From contig CADAYD010000018.1 of NCBI GenBank assembly GCA_902791985.1, positions 1-34,481 on the forward strand: DNA of 34,481 nt, in the 5' to 3' direction. Position 1 is the stretch's first letter; every line of letters begins with the position of its first letter. The stretch comes from an uncultured bacterium. GTDB lineage: Bacteria > Cyanobacteriota > Vampirovibrionia > Gastranaerophilales > Gastranaerophilaceae. The position numbers and the translations under genes were made by a program. The notes under the pieces are model-generated. The model was not told the origin of the DNA. It did not search any database and saw only the letters and a list, made by a program, of their open reading frames with translations. Shown here piece after piece: positions 14,334 to 21,677 of this stretch.

Positions 14334-15593
14334 TTATTCTATTTCTTCTGCTCCTTCGCTTTCAGCAGGTTCTTCTGCAGCTTGGATATCTTCTTCATCA
14401 AGTGCTTGTTGATTCATTTCTTCTTCTATTTCTTGCTGAAGTTCATCAGAATTCATAATATTTTCAATTTCGGTTTCTTCTTCCTCATATTTAGGTTCTT
14501 CAGAATAATTTTGAGCATCTGATTCTGCCTTTTCCATTTGCGAAACGGATTTGATATCTATTTTCCAATTGGTTAATTTGTGTGCAAGTCTTACATTTTG
14601 ACCTTCACGGCCTATTGCGAGTGATAATTGGTCGTCAGGAACAACAACTAATGCTTCGTGTGCTTCTTCATCATCTGCCATAATGTCAACAGATACAACT
14701 CTTGCCGGTGATAAAGAGTTAACAATATATTCAACCGGATCAAGCGAATATCTTACGATATCGATTTTTTCATTTTTAAGTTCGCTTACAATAGTCTGAA
14801 TTCTTGCGCCTCTTGGTCCTATGCAAGCACCAACAGAATCAACTTCAGGATCATTTGACCATACAGCAATTTTTGTTCTATATCCTGCTTCACGAGAAAT
14901 TGATTTGATTTCAACAATACCGTCCTCAATTTCAGGAACTTCAAGTTCAAATAATTCTCTGACAATTTCAGGATGTGCGTGAGAAACGATTACTTGCGGT
15001 AATCTTGTTGTTTCTTTTACGTTAAGAACAAATACTCTGATTCTGTTACCGGGTTTATAAAATTCTCCGGGAATTTGTTCTTTTCTGGGCATAATTGCAT
15101 CGATTTTGCCGATATTTACAATAACATTTCTTCTTTCGTCAATTTTTTGAATAATACCTGTTATCAAAGTACCTTTTTTATCTAAAAATTCGTTCAAAAC
15201 GAGATTTCTTTCCGCTTCACGTATTCTTTGGGTAAGAACCTGATTTGCTGCTTGTGCTGCAATTCTGCCGAATTGTTCAGGAGTAACTTCAAGTTTAACT
15301 TCGTCGCCCAATTCAACGTCTTCATCGATTTCTTTAGCATCTTTTAATGAAATTTCATTTTCTTCATCTTCAACTTTTTTTACAACGGTTTTACCTTTAA
15401 ATATACCGATTTCGCCGCCCTGTTCATCAAGAATTGCTTCTACGTTTTCAATTTCTTTAACTCTCAAGTGTTTTTTGTATGCTGCAACCATAGCATCACA
15501 AAGTGAAGATATAATTACTTCTCTTGAGATTCCTTTTTCTCTTTCTAATTCTTCAAAAACTTCGTTTAAGTTTCCTGTCCCGATTTTAATCAT
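14334..15593 (-). CDS. nusA: Transcription termination/antitermination factor NusA
   Basis: Binds RNA polymerase and nascent RNA and modulates pausing, termination and antitermination. The N-terminal polymerase-binding domain comes first, then the S1 domain (KKGTLITGIIQKID, about 137-150), then KH domains with IGPRGARI and the final KH loop IGREGQNVRLA. The C-terminal ~60 residues are very acidic (runs of Glu) and replace the AR repeats found in E. coli, so the 419-residue length matches the short bacterial form. AAAGGAA precedes the ATG. It follows rimP by 20 nt. Unlike in most bacteria, the message ends here at a strong terminator rather than continuing into infB. Confidence 0.97.
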   Translation of the reverse strand: MIKIGTGNLNEVFEELEREKGISREVIISSLCDAMVAAYKKHLRVKEIENVEAILDEQGGEIGIFKGKTVVKKVEDEENEISLKDAKEIDEDVELGDEVKLEVTPEQFGRIAAQAANQVLTQRIREAERNLVLNEFLDKKGTLITGIIQKIDERRNVIVNIGKIDAIMPRKEQIPGEFYKPGNRIRVFVLNVKETTRLPQVIVSHAHPEIVRELFELEVPEIEDGIVEIKSISREAGYRTKIAVWSNDPEVDSVGACIGPRGARIQTIVSELKNEKIDIVRYSLDPVEYIVNSLSPARVVSVDIMADDEEAHEALVVVPDDQLSLAIGREGQNVRLAHKLTNWKIDIKSVSQMEKAESDAQNYSEEPKYEEEETEIENIMNSDELQQEIEEEMNQQALDEEDIQAAEEPAESEGAEEIE

Positions 15594-15613
15594 TTTTATT
15601 TCCTTTCGTTTTT

Positions 15614-16096
15614 TTAATCAATATATAACTTTGCAGATTGAATGTTATTTTTTGGAATTCTCAATTCTTGACCATCTTCAAAGCGGAAAAATGTCAGCCC
15701 TTCATTAACGTCATAATCAATAATTTCACCCTTAAAGATTTTCTCAGTTTCTCCTTCTAATGGCTCTTTGAGTTTAAGGCTGATTCTTTTGCCTTTAAAG
15801 ATTATGAATTCTTTTTCCGATTTGAATTTACGCTCTAACCCCGGAGATGAAACCTCTAAATAATATTTGACAGGGATAAGTTCATCAAGAAACCCCTCAA
15901 GACTTCTTGTTACGTTTTCGCAGTCATCAAGGCTAATGTCACGTTCTTTTGAGTATAAAAATATTCTCAAAAACCAGCGATGATTTTCTTTTGAGAAATC
16001 AATTTCTATTGGTATAAGATTGTAACGCATAGCAGTATTTTCAATTAGCGGAGTGATATTTGCTAATATTTCCAACCTGTTTACTTCCGTTCTCAT
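15614..16096 (-). CDS. rimP: Ribosome maturation factor RimP
   Basis: Needed for 30S subunit maturation. The 160-residue protein has the conserved VSSPGLERKFKSEKEF segment in the middle and an SH3-like C-terminal domain (KRISLKLKEP...FKGEIIDY...FRFEDGQELRIPKNNIQSAKL). It precedes nusA, the near-universal order. Only a weak AGG precedes the ATG. A terminator-like hairpin lies in the upstream leader at 16123-16152. Confidence 0.94.
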   Translation of the reverse strand: MRTEVNRLEILANITPLIENTAMRYNLIPIEIDFSKENHRWFLRIFLYSKERDISLDDCENVTRSLEGFLDELIPVKYYLEVSSPGLERKFKSEKEFIIFKGKRISLKLKEPLEGETEKIFKGEIIDYDVNEGLTFFRFEDGQELRIPKNNIQSAKLYID

Positions 16097-16122
16097 CTTT
16101 TACCGACCTTTCCTTATTAGTG

Positions 16123-16152
16123 AAAAAAAGAACGGGGACACCGTTCTTTTTT
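16123..16152 (-). terminator. Hairpin before rimP: trkH terminator or leader attenuator
   Basis: AAAAAAAGAACGG (16123-16135) pairs with CCGTTCTTTTTT (16141-16152) across GGACA. On the minus strand it is a stem with a U-run. It may simply end the trkH operon 165 nt after its stop. But a TATAAT (16192-16187, minus) lies between trkH and this hairpin, so it may be in the leader of rimP-nusA. Confidence 0.75.
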
Positions 16153-16186
16153 GTCTAAGCAATACTGCTTTCTATACTCAAATTCT

Positions 16187-16192
16187 ATTATA
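16187..16192 (-). promoter_or_regulatory. Candidate -10 for rimP-nusA
   Basis: TATAAT on the minus strand. A start near 16180 would place the hairpin 16152-16123 about 30 nt into the leader and give a total leader of about 84 nt. No good -35 is visible at 17-18 nt. Confidence 0.35.
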
Positions 16193-16316
16193 TTTACTCC
16201 AAATTGTAAAGTGGTTGTAAATAAATATAAAGTGAATAATTAATAGGGAAAAGTGAATATATCATTACAAAATTAATTATTATTAAATTGTGTGATAGTG
16301 CCAAAATATTCGACTT

Positions 16317-17780
16317 TTATTTAGCTTTCCAAGATTCTTTTCTAAAAAGAACTAAGAACGGGATAATTTCAAGACGACCTACAAGCATATTGAATATAAA
16401 TATAATCTTTGTCCAAAACGAGAGTGATGAATAATTTCCCATTGGCCCAATGACGTGTCCCAGCGCAGGTCCGACATCACCTAAGGATGCAATGGCAGAA
16501 GTAACACCGATTACAATATCTCCCTCAATACCAATTACTAAAAGTGCGCTGACTATGAAAATCAAGAAAAATCCGAGCATAAAGAAAATGGTTTGTTTGA
16601 TTACATTTGTCGGAACAACAACTTTATCAATTTTTATGCTCAAAACAGCATTAGGATGCAAAATTCTATAAACTTCATTTTTCATATATTTGCATATCAA
16701 TAACCAACGAGTCATTTTGACACCGCCTCCTGCGCTGCCCGAACATGAAGATAAAAACATTGAAATAAACAAAATAAGTTTGGCGTTTAAACTCCATAAC
16801 TGATAGTCCTCACTCGAACATCCGGTAGATGTCGCAAGCGAAAGTACTTGAAAGAATGATGCACCGAATGAATGTAATATTGAAAAATGATTTTCAAAAT
16901 ACAAAATTAATGCCAAAATGGTTGAAATAGTTATAATAATTTTTGTATAAAACCTAAATTCTTCGCTCCTCCAAAAAAGTCGCGGGTCCATTTTAGTTAA
17001 GACTTTAGATTGTACTACAAAACTTGCGCCCGCAATAAACATGAATAAAAATATTATACCTATAATCAAGTTTGAATGATATCCGCCGATACTTTGAGGG
17101 TTTGGTGAAAATCCCCCCGCAGACAATGTTGACATTGCGTTACAAATACAGTCGAACGGATTCATGCCTGCAAAATATAAACACAGCGCACAAAGTATCG
17201 TTAATGTTGAATAAACAATCCATAATGCTGAAGCAGTATTTTTTATTCTGGGTGTAAATTTTTCCTCTGTTGGTCCCGGTGCTTCTGCAAAGAACATCTG
17301 TCGGCCTGCAACCGCAAATTGTGGCATTATGGCTATAAACAGGACTATAATCCCCATACCGCCAAGCCACTGCAAGAATGAACGCCAAAAAAGCAACGAT
17401 TTCGGAATATCAAATGAAGTCAAAATGGTTGCGCCTGTTGTTGTTATACCTGATACTGATTCAAAAAATGAGTCTATAAAACTGAATCCGTTGAACAAAA
17501 ACGGGATACAAGCAATTAATCCAAATAACACCCATGCTAAAGATGCAACAACAAGTGCTTCTGTTCGTTTGATATCATTTAAGGCATCGTCTTGCTTGGA
17601 GCGTTTTTCTGCCTTGCGTAAAATTGCTCCGATAAAAAGAGATAAAATTGCTGCTGTAAAAAATGCCAACGCACATATGTTTTCTTTTAATATCAGTGCC
17701 ACAACAAGCGGAATTAATATCATAAATCCGATATCAAACAGTAGTAAACCTATTGCATTTGCTATATAATTAAATCTCAT
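16317..17780 (-). CDS. trkH: Trk/Ktr potassium uptake protein, membrane subunit
   Basis: The pore-forming subunit of a K+ uptake system. Its 487 residues contain four pore repeats, each with a filter-like loop: TTGATILTSFD, STLSAGGFSPNP, ATSTGCSSED and SLGDVGPAL. About ten hydrophobic helices surround them. The gene starts two bases after the trkA stop (TAA-AA-ATG) without its own ribosome site, so translation is probably coupled to TrkA and keeps the two subunits in proportion. It acts in the inner membrane. Confidence 0.94.
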   Translation of the reverse strand: MRFNYIANAIGLLLFDIGFMILIPLVVALILKENICALAFFTAAILSLFIGAILRKAEKRSKQDDALNDIKRTEALVVASLAWVLFGLIACIPFLFNGFSFIDSFFESVSGITTTGATILTSFDIPKSLLFWRSFLQWLGGMGIIVLFIAIMPQFAVAGRQMFFAEAPGPTEEKFTPRIKNTASALWIVYSTLTILCALCLYFAGMNPFDCICNAMSTLSAGGFSPNPQSIGGYHSNLIIGIIFLFMFIAGASFVVQSKVLTKMDPRLFWRSEEFRFYTKIIITISTILALILYFENHFSILHSFGASFFQVLSLATSTGCSSEDYQLWSLNAKLILFISMFLSSCSGSAGGGVKMTRWLLICKYMKNEVYRILHPNAVLSIKIDKVVVPTNVIKQTIFFMLGFFLIFIVSALLVIGIEGDIVIGVTSAIASLGDVGPALGHVIGPMGNYSSLSFWTKIIFIFNMLVGRLEIIPFLVLFRKESWKAK

Positions 17781-17782
17781 TT

Positions 17783-19123
17783 TTATACAACCTTAAAATG
17801 TTCCTTAATTGTCTGAGCATCTTGTGCTTTTGTAAATACAATTAAAATATCCCTCATTTTTATTTGAGTATCCCCCTTTGGGATAATAATGTGGCTGCGG
17901 CGTTGGATTACTCCGATAATTGCAGGAGCAGGGAATCTTATATCTTTAATTAACTGCCCGTCAAAATCTTTTTTAACCGGAATTTCCAATACTTCAGCCT
18001 CGCCCTGTTCAACTGTTGCAAGAATATCTACATCGGCTTCATCAAGGTCATTGCGAACTTCATTTATTGCGGATGTTTTTGATGATACGGCAATATCTAT
18101 CCCGACCTTTTCGAATAACGGAATATTAAGAACCTTAGAAACTCGCGCAATTACACGTTTTACACCAAGCTGCTTAACAAGAAGCGAACACAAAAGATTA
18201 CGTTCATCATTGTTTGTTACGGAAATTACAACGTCACAGCTTCCGATTTCTTCTTCGTCTAAGAGTTTTAAATCCGTTCCGTCACCATTTATTACGAGGG
18301 TCGAATTGAGTTCTTGAGATAGAAATTCGCAGCGTTCATAATTTTTTTCAATGATTTTTGATTTAATTTTCATTACTTCAAGGTTTTTTGCGAGCATAAA
18401 CCCGACGTTTCCACCCCCGATTATGGCTACGGATTTAACTCGTTCTTTTTCATGGAAAAATGTGCCGGCTAAGATATCTAATGACCTTGCGGTACCCATA
18501 AATATAAGTTTATCGTCGGAATTGATTTCTGTTAAGCCGTTTGGAATAAATAAAAGTTCATTCCTTTTAATGCCAACGATAATAGTATCTTTTGTAAACC
18601 CGCAATCTTTTACCATTTTGCCGACTATTTGTGATGTTGGTTTGACTTTGTATTCTAATAAGCGTGCTTTGCCGTCTGCAAAATTTTCTACATCAAGCGC
18701 ATGGGCTACGGTTACTATTCTGAAAAGTTCTTGAGTTAAAAGTTCTTCAGGCCAAATAATGTTATCTATGAAGAAATCACTCAAATATTCGTTTGATTTA
18801 TCTTGAGCCATTGCGTTTTGGTATTCTTTTTTTGATACAAAGCAAATAGTTTTTATTCCGCTGATTTTTTTTGCACTCAAGCAAGCAACAATGTTTGCCT
18901 CATCCAGTCCTGAGCAAGCTATAAAAACATCGGAATGGTTTATATCAGCTTGTTTAAGGACTTTTATATCTGTAGCGCTGCCTGATACAAAGCTTATATC
19001 AAGTTTATCAAATTCTTCCGAGCGGTTTTCTTCTTTGTCAATCAGAGTAATATCGTAATCTTCAAAAAATTCAGTAGCAAGTAAACATCCGATTTCAGTT
19101 GCGCCATATATTACTATTTTCAT
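17783..19123 (-). CDS. trkA: Trk system potassium uptake regulator, two RCK domains
   Basis: A cytoplasmic NAD(H)/nucleotide-binding regulator that gates TrkH. Two RCK units are visible. The first begins KIVIYGATEIGCLLATEFF, with GATEIG in place of the usual GAGQVG. The second begins VAIIGGGNVGFMLAKNLE (about residue 230). Each is followed by a TrkA-C region. The length of 446 residues fits the duplicated form. GGTGA is the ribosome site, seven nt after the yggT stop. The altered first glycine loop may weaken nucleotide binding in that half. Confidence 0.94.
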   Translation of the reverse strand: MKIVIYGATEIGCLLATEFFEDYDITLIDKEENRSEEFDKLDISFVSGSATDIKVLKQADINHSDVFIACSGLDEANIVACLSAKKISGIKTICFVSKKEYQNAMAQDKSNEYLSDFFIDNIIWPEELLTQELFRIVTVAHALDVENFADGKARLLEYKVKPTSQIVGKMVKDCGFTKDTIIVGIKRNELLFIPNGLTEINSDDKLIFMGTARSLDILAGTFFHEKERVKSVAIIGGGNVGFMLAKNLEVMKIKSKIIEKNYERCEFLSQELNSTLVINGDGTDLKLLDEEEIGSCDVVISVTNNDERNLLCSLLVKQLGVKRVIARVSKVLNIPLFEKVGIDIAVSSKTSAINEVRNDLDEADVDILATVEQGEAEVLEIPVKKDFDGQLIKDIRFPAPAIIGVIQRRSHIIIPKGDTQIKMRDILIVFTKAQDAQTIKEHFKVV

Positions 19124-19130
19124 AAATCAC

Positions 19131-19427
19131 CTATCCAAGTAAACCTAAACTAACAAATAAAAAACCGACTCCGTAGAGTACTATTCTCCAAATAAATATA
19201 AGTGCCAACATTGCTAATATCGGTGAAAAATCAAACGGACCGATAGGAGGAATAAATTTTCTAAACAGGTTTAGATACAAATCTACGGATGATTTTAAGC
19301 CGTTTAGAAAAGCGTTATTATTCCAATCTAAATTAGGCAGCCATGTTAATAAACATCTTACGCAAATCATAATCATGTATACTTGAAAACATATATCTAT
19401 TGCCCATAATATTTTTGCTGCTATCAT
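19131..19427 (-). CDS. YggT family membrane protein
   Basis: A 98-residue protein with two hydrophobic segments (about 4-28 and 68-95) around a short polar loop containing LLTWLPNLDWNN and FRKFIPPIGPFDFSPILAMLAL, the YggT/Ycf19 pattern. The family is widespread in bacteria and plastids and is linked to envelope or division functions, but its biochemistry is poorly defined. Its ATG overlaps the stop of the preceding gene in an ATGA, so translation is coupled. It sits in the mtnP-trkAH operon. Confidence 0.85.
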   Translation of the reverse strand: MIAAKILWAIDICFQVYMIMICVRCLLTWLPNLDWNNNAFLNGLKSSVDLYLNLFRKFIPPIGPFDFSPILAMLALIFIWRIVLYGVGFLFVSLGLLG

Positions 19428-19837
19428 TGTTCTTTATCCTCGTTTTTTTGATTTTCTTCTTCGCTTTTGTTTTCATTAAATTCTTCTTTGACTTCTGTTA
19501 CAATTTTATCTATGTAATTTTGTTCGTTTTTCTTTATTTGTTCTATAAATTGTTCCGGTGTCATAACGACAACTTTCGGATCCTTTGGTGCATAATATTT
19601 ATCATAAATTTTACCTAACCCCATCATTATAAGAGCTAAAACAATCATTACAAGCATTGGCGAAATAATGATTCCGAAAATTGGCGGAATTAAATAAAAT
19701 CCTGCTGCTTTAAATATACAGTTAAACAAAGGAAAATTAGGATTTATATTTGGTACGAGTGCTAAAAAACATGCCATCACTACAAAATATAAATAATAGT
19801 TTACTAATCTGTATAAAAATCGTATAAATTTAGCCAT
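19424..19837 (-). CDS. Hypothetical membrane protein with acidic/coiled tail
   Basis: No family recognised. Two to three hydrophobic segments lie in the first 75 residues, followed by a charged Lys/Glu/Asn-rich tail (about 85-137) that is probably helical or disordered. VVVMTPEQFIEQIKKNEQ opens the tail. The gene begins three bases after the mtnP stop without a clear ribosome site and overlaps yggT by four, so it is firmly in this operon. It could be an accessory to YggT or Trk, but that rests on position only. Confidence 0.7.
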   Translation of the reverse strand: MAKFIRFLYRLVNYYLYFVVMACFLALVPNINPNFPLFNCIFKAAGFYLIPPIFGIIISPMLVMIVLALIMMGLGKIYDKYYAPKDPKVVVMTPEQFIEQIKKNEQNYIDKIVTEVKEEFNENKSEEENQKNEDKEQ

Positions 19838-19840
19838 AAT

Positions 19841-20638
19841 TTAATCCAATTTTGTTGAATTTTTACATTCGCAATTATTCAATTCTGTCGGAATTTTTTC
19901 AATCATCTTAAATAACAAGGATTTAAGATTTTCAACATTATTATTGAATACTTCTAAAACCGCTTCATGAGATACCGGCGGAACATCTCCAACTAATCCA
20001 GCATCATAATCTGTTATCAATGAAATATTTAACGGACACATGTTTAATTCTTTAACAAGATATGCTTCAGGAAATGCCGTCATATTGATAACCTGCCAGC
20101 CTTGTCTTGTAAAAAATGCAGATTCTGCTTTTGTAGAAAATCTTGGGCCGTTTATAACAACTACAGTTCCGCTATCATGAACTTTTATTCCAAGTTCACG
20201 TGCTGTATCAATTGCAAGTTTTCTGAGCTCAGGGCAGTAAGTATCCGCAGGTGAAGGGTGTTGAACGATAGGACCTTCAAAAAAAGTTGATTTGCGCCCA
20301 TCTGTCCAATCAACAAACTGGTCACAAATAACAAAACTCCCCGGTTCAACTTCTTTTTGCAGGCTGCCTGCTGCACAAGGCGAAATAACTCGTTTACATC
20401 CCAAATGTTTCATTGCCCATACGTTTGCTCTAAAGTTAACCAAATGTGGAGGGATAGAGTGATTTCTTCCATGTCTGGGCATAAATGCGACTCTGTGTTG
20501 TCCAATTTTACCGATAAATACGCTGTCACTTGTCGGACCATATGGAGTGTCAATTTTTATTTCTTCAATGTCTTTTAAGAAACTGTAAAATCCTGAACCG
20601 CCAAATACACCAATATCTGCCTTGTTTAATATTTCCAT
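19841..20638 (-). CDS. mtnP: S-methyl-5'-thioadenosine phosphorylase
   Basis: Cleaves methylthioadenosine (a by-product of polyamine and SAM use) to adenine and methylthioribose-1-phosphate. The N-terminus IGVFGGSGFYSFL, the phosphate and substrate segment PRHGRNHSIPPHLVNFRAN, CAAGSLQ and the NMTAFPEAYLVKE segment match the MTAP group of purine nucleoside phosphorylases. The length of 265 residues is normal. AAGGAG gives a strong ribosome site. It is the first gene of the operon, behind a good promoter. The C-terminal tail is Cys-containing and not conserved in my memory of the family. Confidence 0.94.
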   Translation of the reverse strand: MEILNKADIGVFGGSGFYSFLKDIEEIKIDTPYGPTSDSVFIGKIGQHRVAFMPRHGRNHSIPPHLVNFRANVWAMKHLGCKRVISPCAAGSLQKEVEPGSFVICDQFVDWTDGRKSTFFEGPIVQHPSPADTYCPELRKLAIDTARELGIKVHDSGTVVVINGPRFSTKAESAFFTRQGWQVINMTAFPEAYLVKELNMCPLNISLITDYDAGLVGDVPPVSHEAVLEVFNNNVENLKSLLFKMIEKIPTELNNCECKNSTKLD

Positions 20639-20676
20639 GATTACTCCTTACATTAATATACTCTCCTAATGTGCAT

Positions 20677-20705
20677 ATTTTACAATATAAAAGAGGAATA
20701 TTCAA
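20677..20705 (-). promoter_or_regulatory. Promoter of the mtnP-trkH operon
   Basis: On the minus strand TTGAAT (20705-20700), a 17-nt spacer and TAAAAT (20682-20677). The predicted start near 20670 leaves a ~32-nt leader with a strong ribosome site, unlike the leaderless-type promoters elsewhere in the window. Confidence 0.7.
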
Positions 20706-20746
20706 ATTTGTTAACTATCGCTTACGTTCCTGCCTTTACTTGGGCT

Positions 20747-20771
20747 AAAAAAAAGAGGACGTAAAGTCCTC
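20747..20771 (-). terminator. Second terminator upstream of mtnP
   Basis: On the minus strand GAGGAC, loop TTTAC, GTCCTC, then eight T. It lies about 110 nt beyond another terminator, so it may end a separate short transcript or act as a backup. Confidence 0.8.
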
Positions 20772-20880
20772 ATTGGAATTAAGAATAGCTGGAAGTATGA
20801 AAAAGATTATTTACATTAAAAGGAAAATACACAAATATTAAAATTACCCTATTGACCAATTTTTTAGAATTATTAATCAA

Positions 20881-20912
20881 AAAATACCTTGTGATTTACA
20901 CAAGGTATTTCT
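20881..20912 (-). terminator. Terminator after the unknown membrane-protein pair
   Basis: AAATACCTTGTG and CACAAGGTATTT pair across ATTTA. On the minus strand the stem is followed by TTTTTT. It begins about 28 nt after the stop at 20940. Confidence 0.85.
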
Positions 20913-20939
20913 AATTAGTTATGTTATAGGTATTTATAA

Positions 20940-21677
20940 TTAGGTATGATTTCGTTTATATATATCTAAAAGGTTAGTTGTTTCATCTTCTTCAACATCA
21001 GGATTTGATGCAGGTTCTTCGATTTTTCCGCTTCCTTTCATTGAAGGATTTGAATTATCTTGAGTTTCAGTTTCTATTCCGTGTTTTTGGTTATATTTGT
21101 CCATCAATTTTTCAACTTTTCTGGCAAGAGGAGTAGCAATAAACGGAACAAGAATACGTTTAGCAACGATTGTTGCGGCTGCTAATTCAGTAAATGATTT
21201 GAATACTGAGAATGCAATTTCTTTCATTCCTAAGTGTTCATTGTGAATATCTGCATAAGTAGGAAGTTCTGATGCTGCCTGTCCTGCTTTTTTGCCGTTT
21301 ACACGAATTTGTTTACCAAATATTTTCCATGAACCGTTTTCAAATGATTTAAATATATGATTAAATAATTTAGTATTGATTTTTCTCATTGCAAAGAACA
21401 TTGCTATTTGAGAAGTAATCATTAAAATTCCGTTTGTAAGGTCAAGAGCGGAAACGAATTTTCTTCTCTTTTCAGGGATTTTTTCGTTATTTAAACTTTG
21501 ATAAACATACATTCCGCAACCTACGGCATCTTTTGCTGCAACGGATGCAATTGTTGTGTAAGCAATAATGTCATCAAAAGTCTTTCTGTTGATTTTTCCT
21601 TCCAAATTTCTATATGCTTTTAAATCGGCACCTTTACCTAAGGTATATGCAACAATTTTACTAATAGGGTTAGTCAT
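20940..21677 (-). CDS. Unknown membrane protein, partner of the F-T-G protein
   Basis: I do not recognise this 245-residue protein. It has hydrophobic, Ala-rich segments at about 35-59, 78-100 and 155-185, basic stretches between them, and a Pro/Glu/Asp-rich disordered C-terminus from about 200. The ATG shares one base with the upstream stop (TAATG) and has a very strong ribosome site (AGGAGGTGA) inside the preceding gene. This argues that it is made in a fixed relation to that protein and probably in larger amount. A terminator follows. It is likely a membrane-associated partner of the 524-residue protein. No enzymatic motif is seen. Confidence 0.8.
   Translation of the reverse strand: MTNPISKIVAYTLGKGADLKAYRNLEGKINRKTFDDIIAYTTIASVAAKDAVGCGMYVYQSLNNEKIPEKRRKFVSALDLTNGILMITSQIAMFFAMRKINTKLFNHIFKSFENGSWKIFGKQIRVNGKKAGQAASELPTYADIHNEHLGMKEIAFSVFKSFTELAAATIVAKRILVPFIATPLARKVEKLMDKYNQKHGIETETQDNSNPSMKGSGKIEEPASNPDVEEDETTNLLDIYKRNHT

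Larger units (their letters stand above)
20639..20939. other. 301-nt intergenic region with two terminators and a promoter
   Basis: No gene found. From the minus-strand direction it holds a terminator for the preceding gene pair (20881-20912), a ~110-nt unassigned stretch, a second terminator (20747-20771), then the mtnP promoter (20705-20677). Confidence 0.7.

Noticed and set aside
17889-18317. Plus-strand open frame of 142 codons
   Set aside because: Antisense to trkA; Ser/Thr-rich composition typical of shadow frames.
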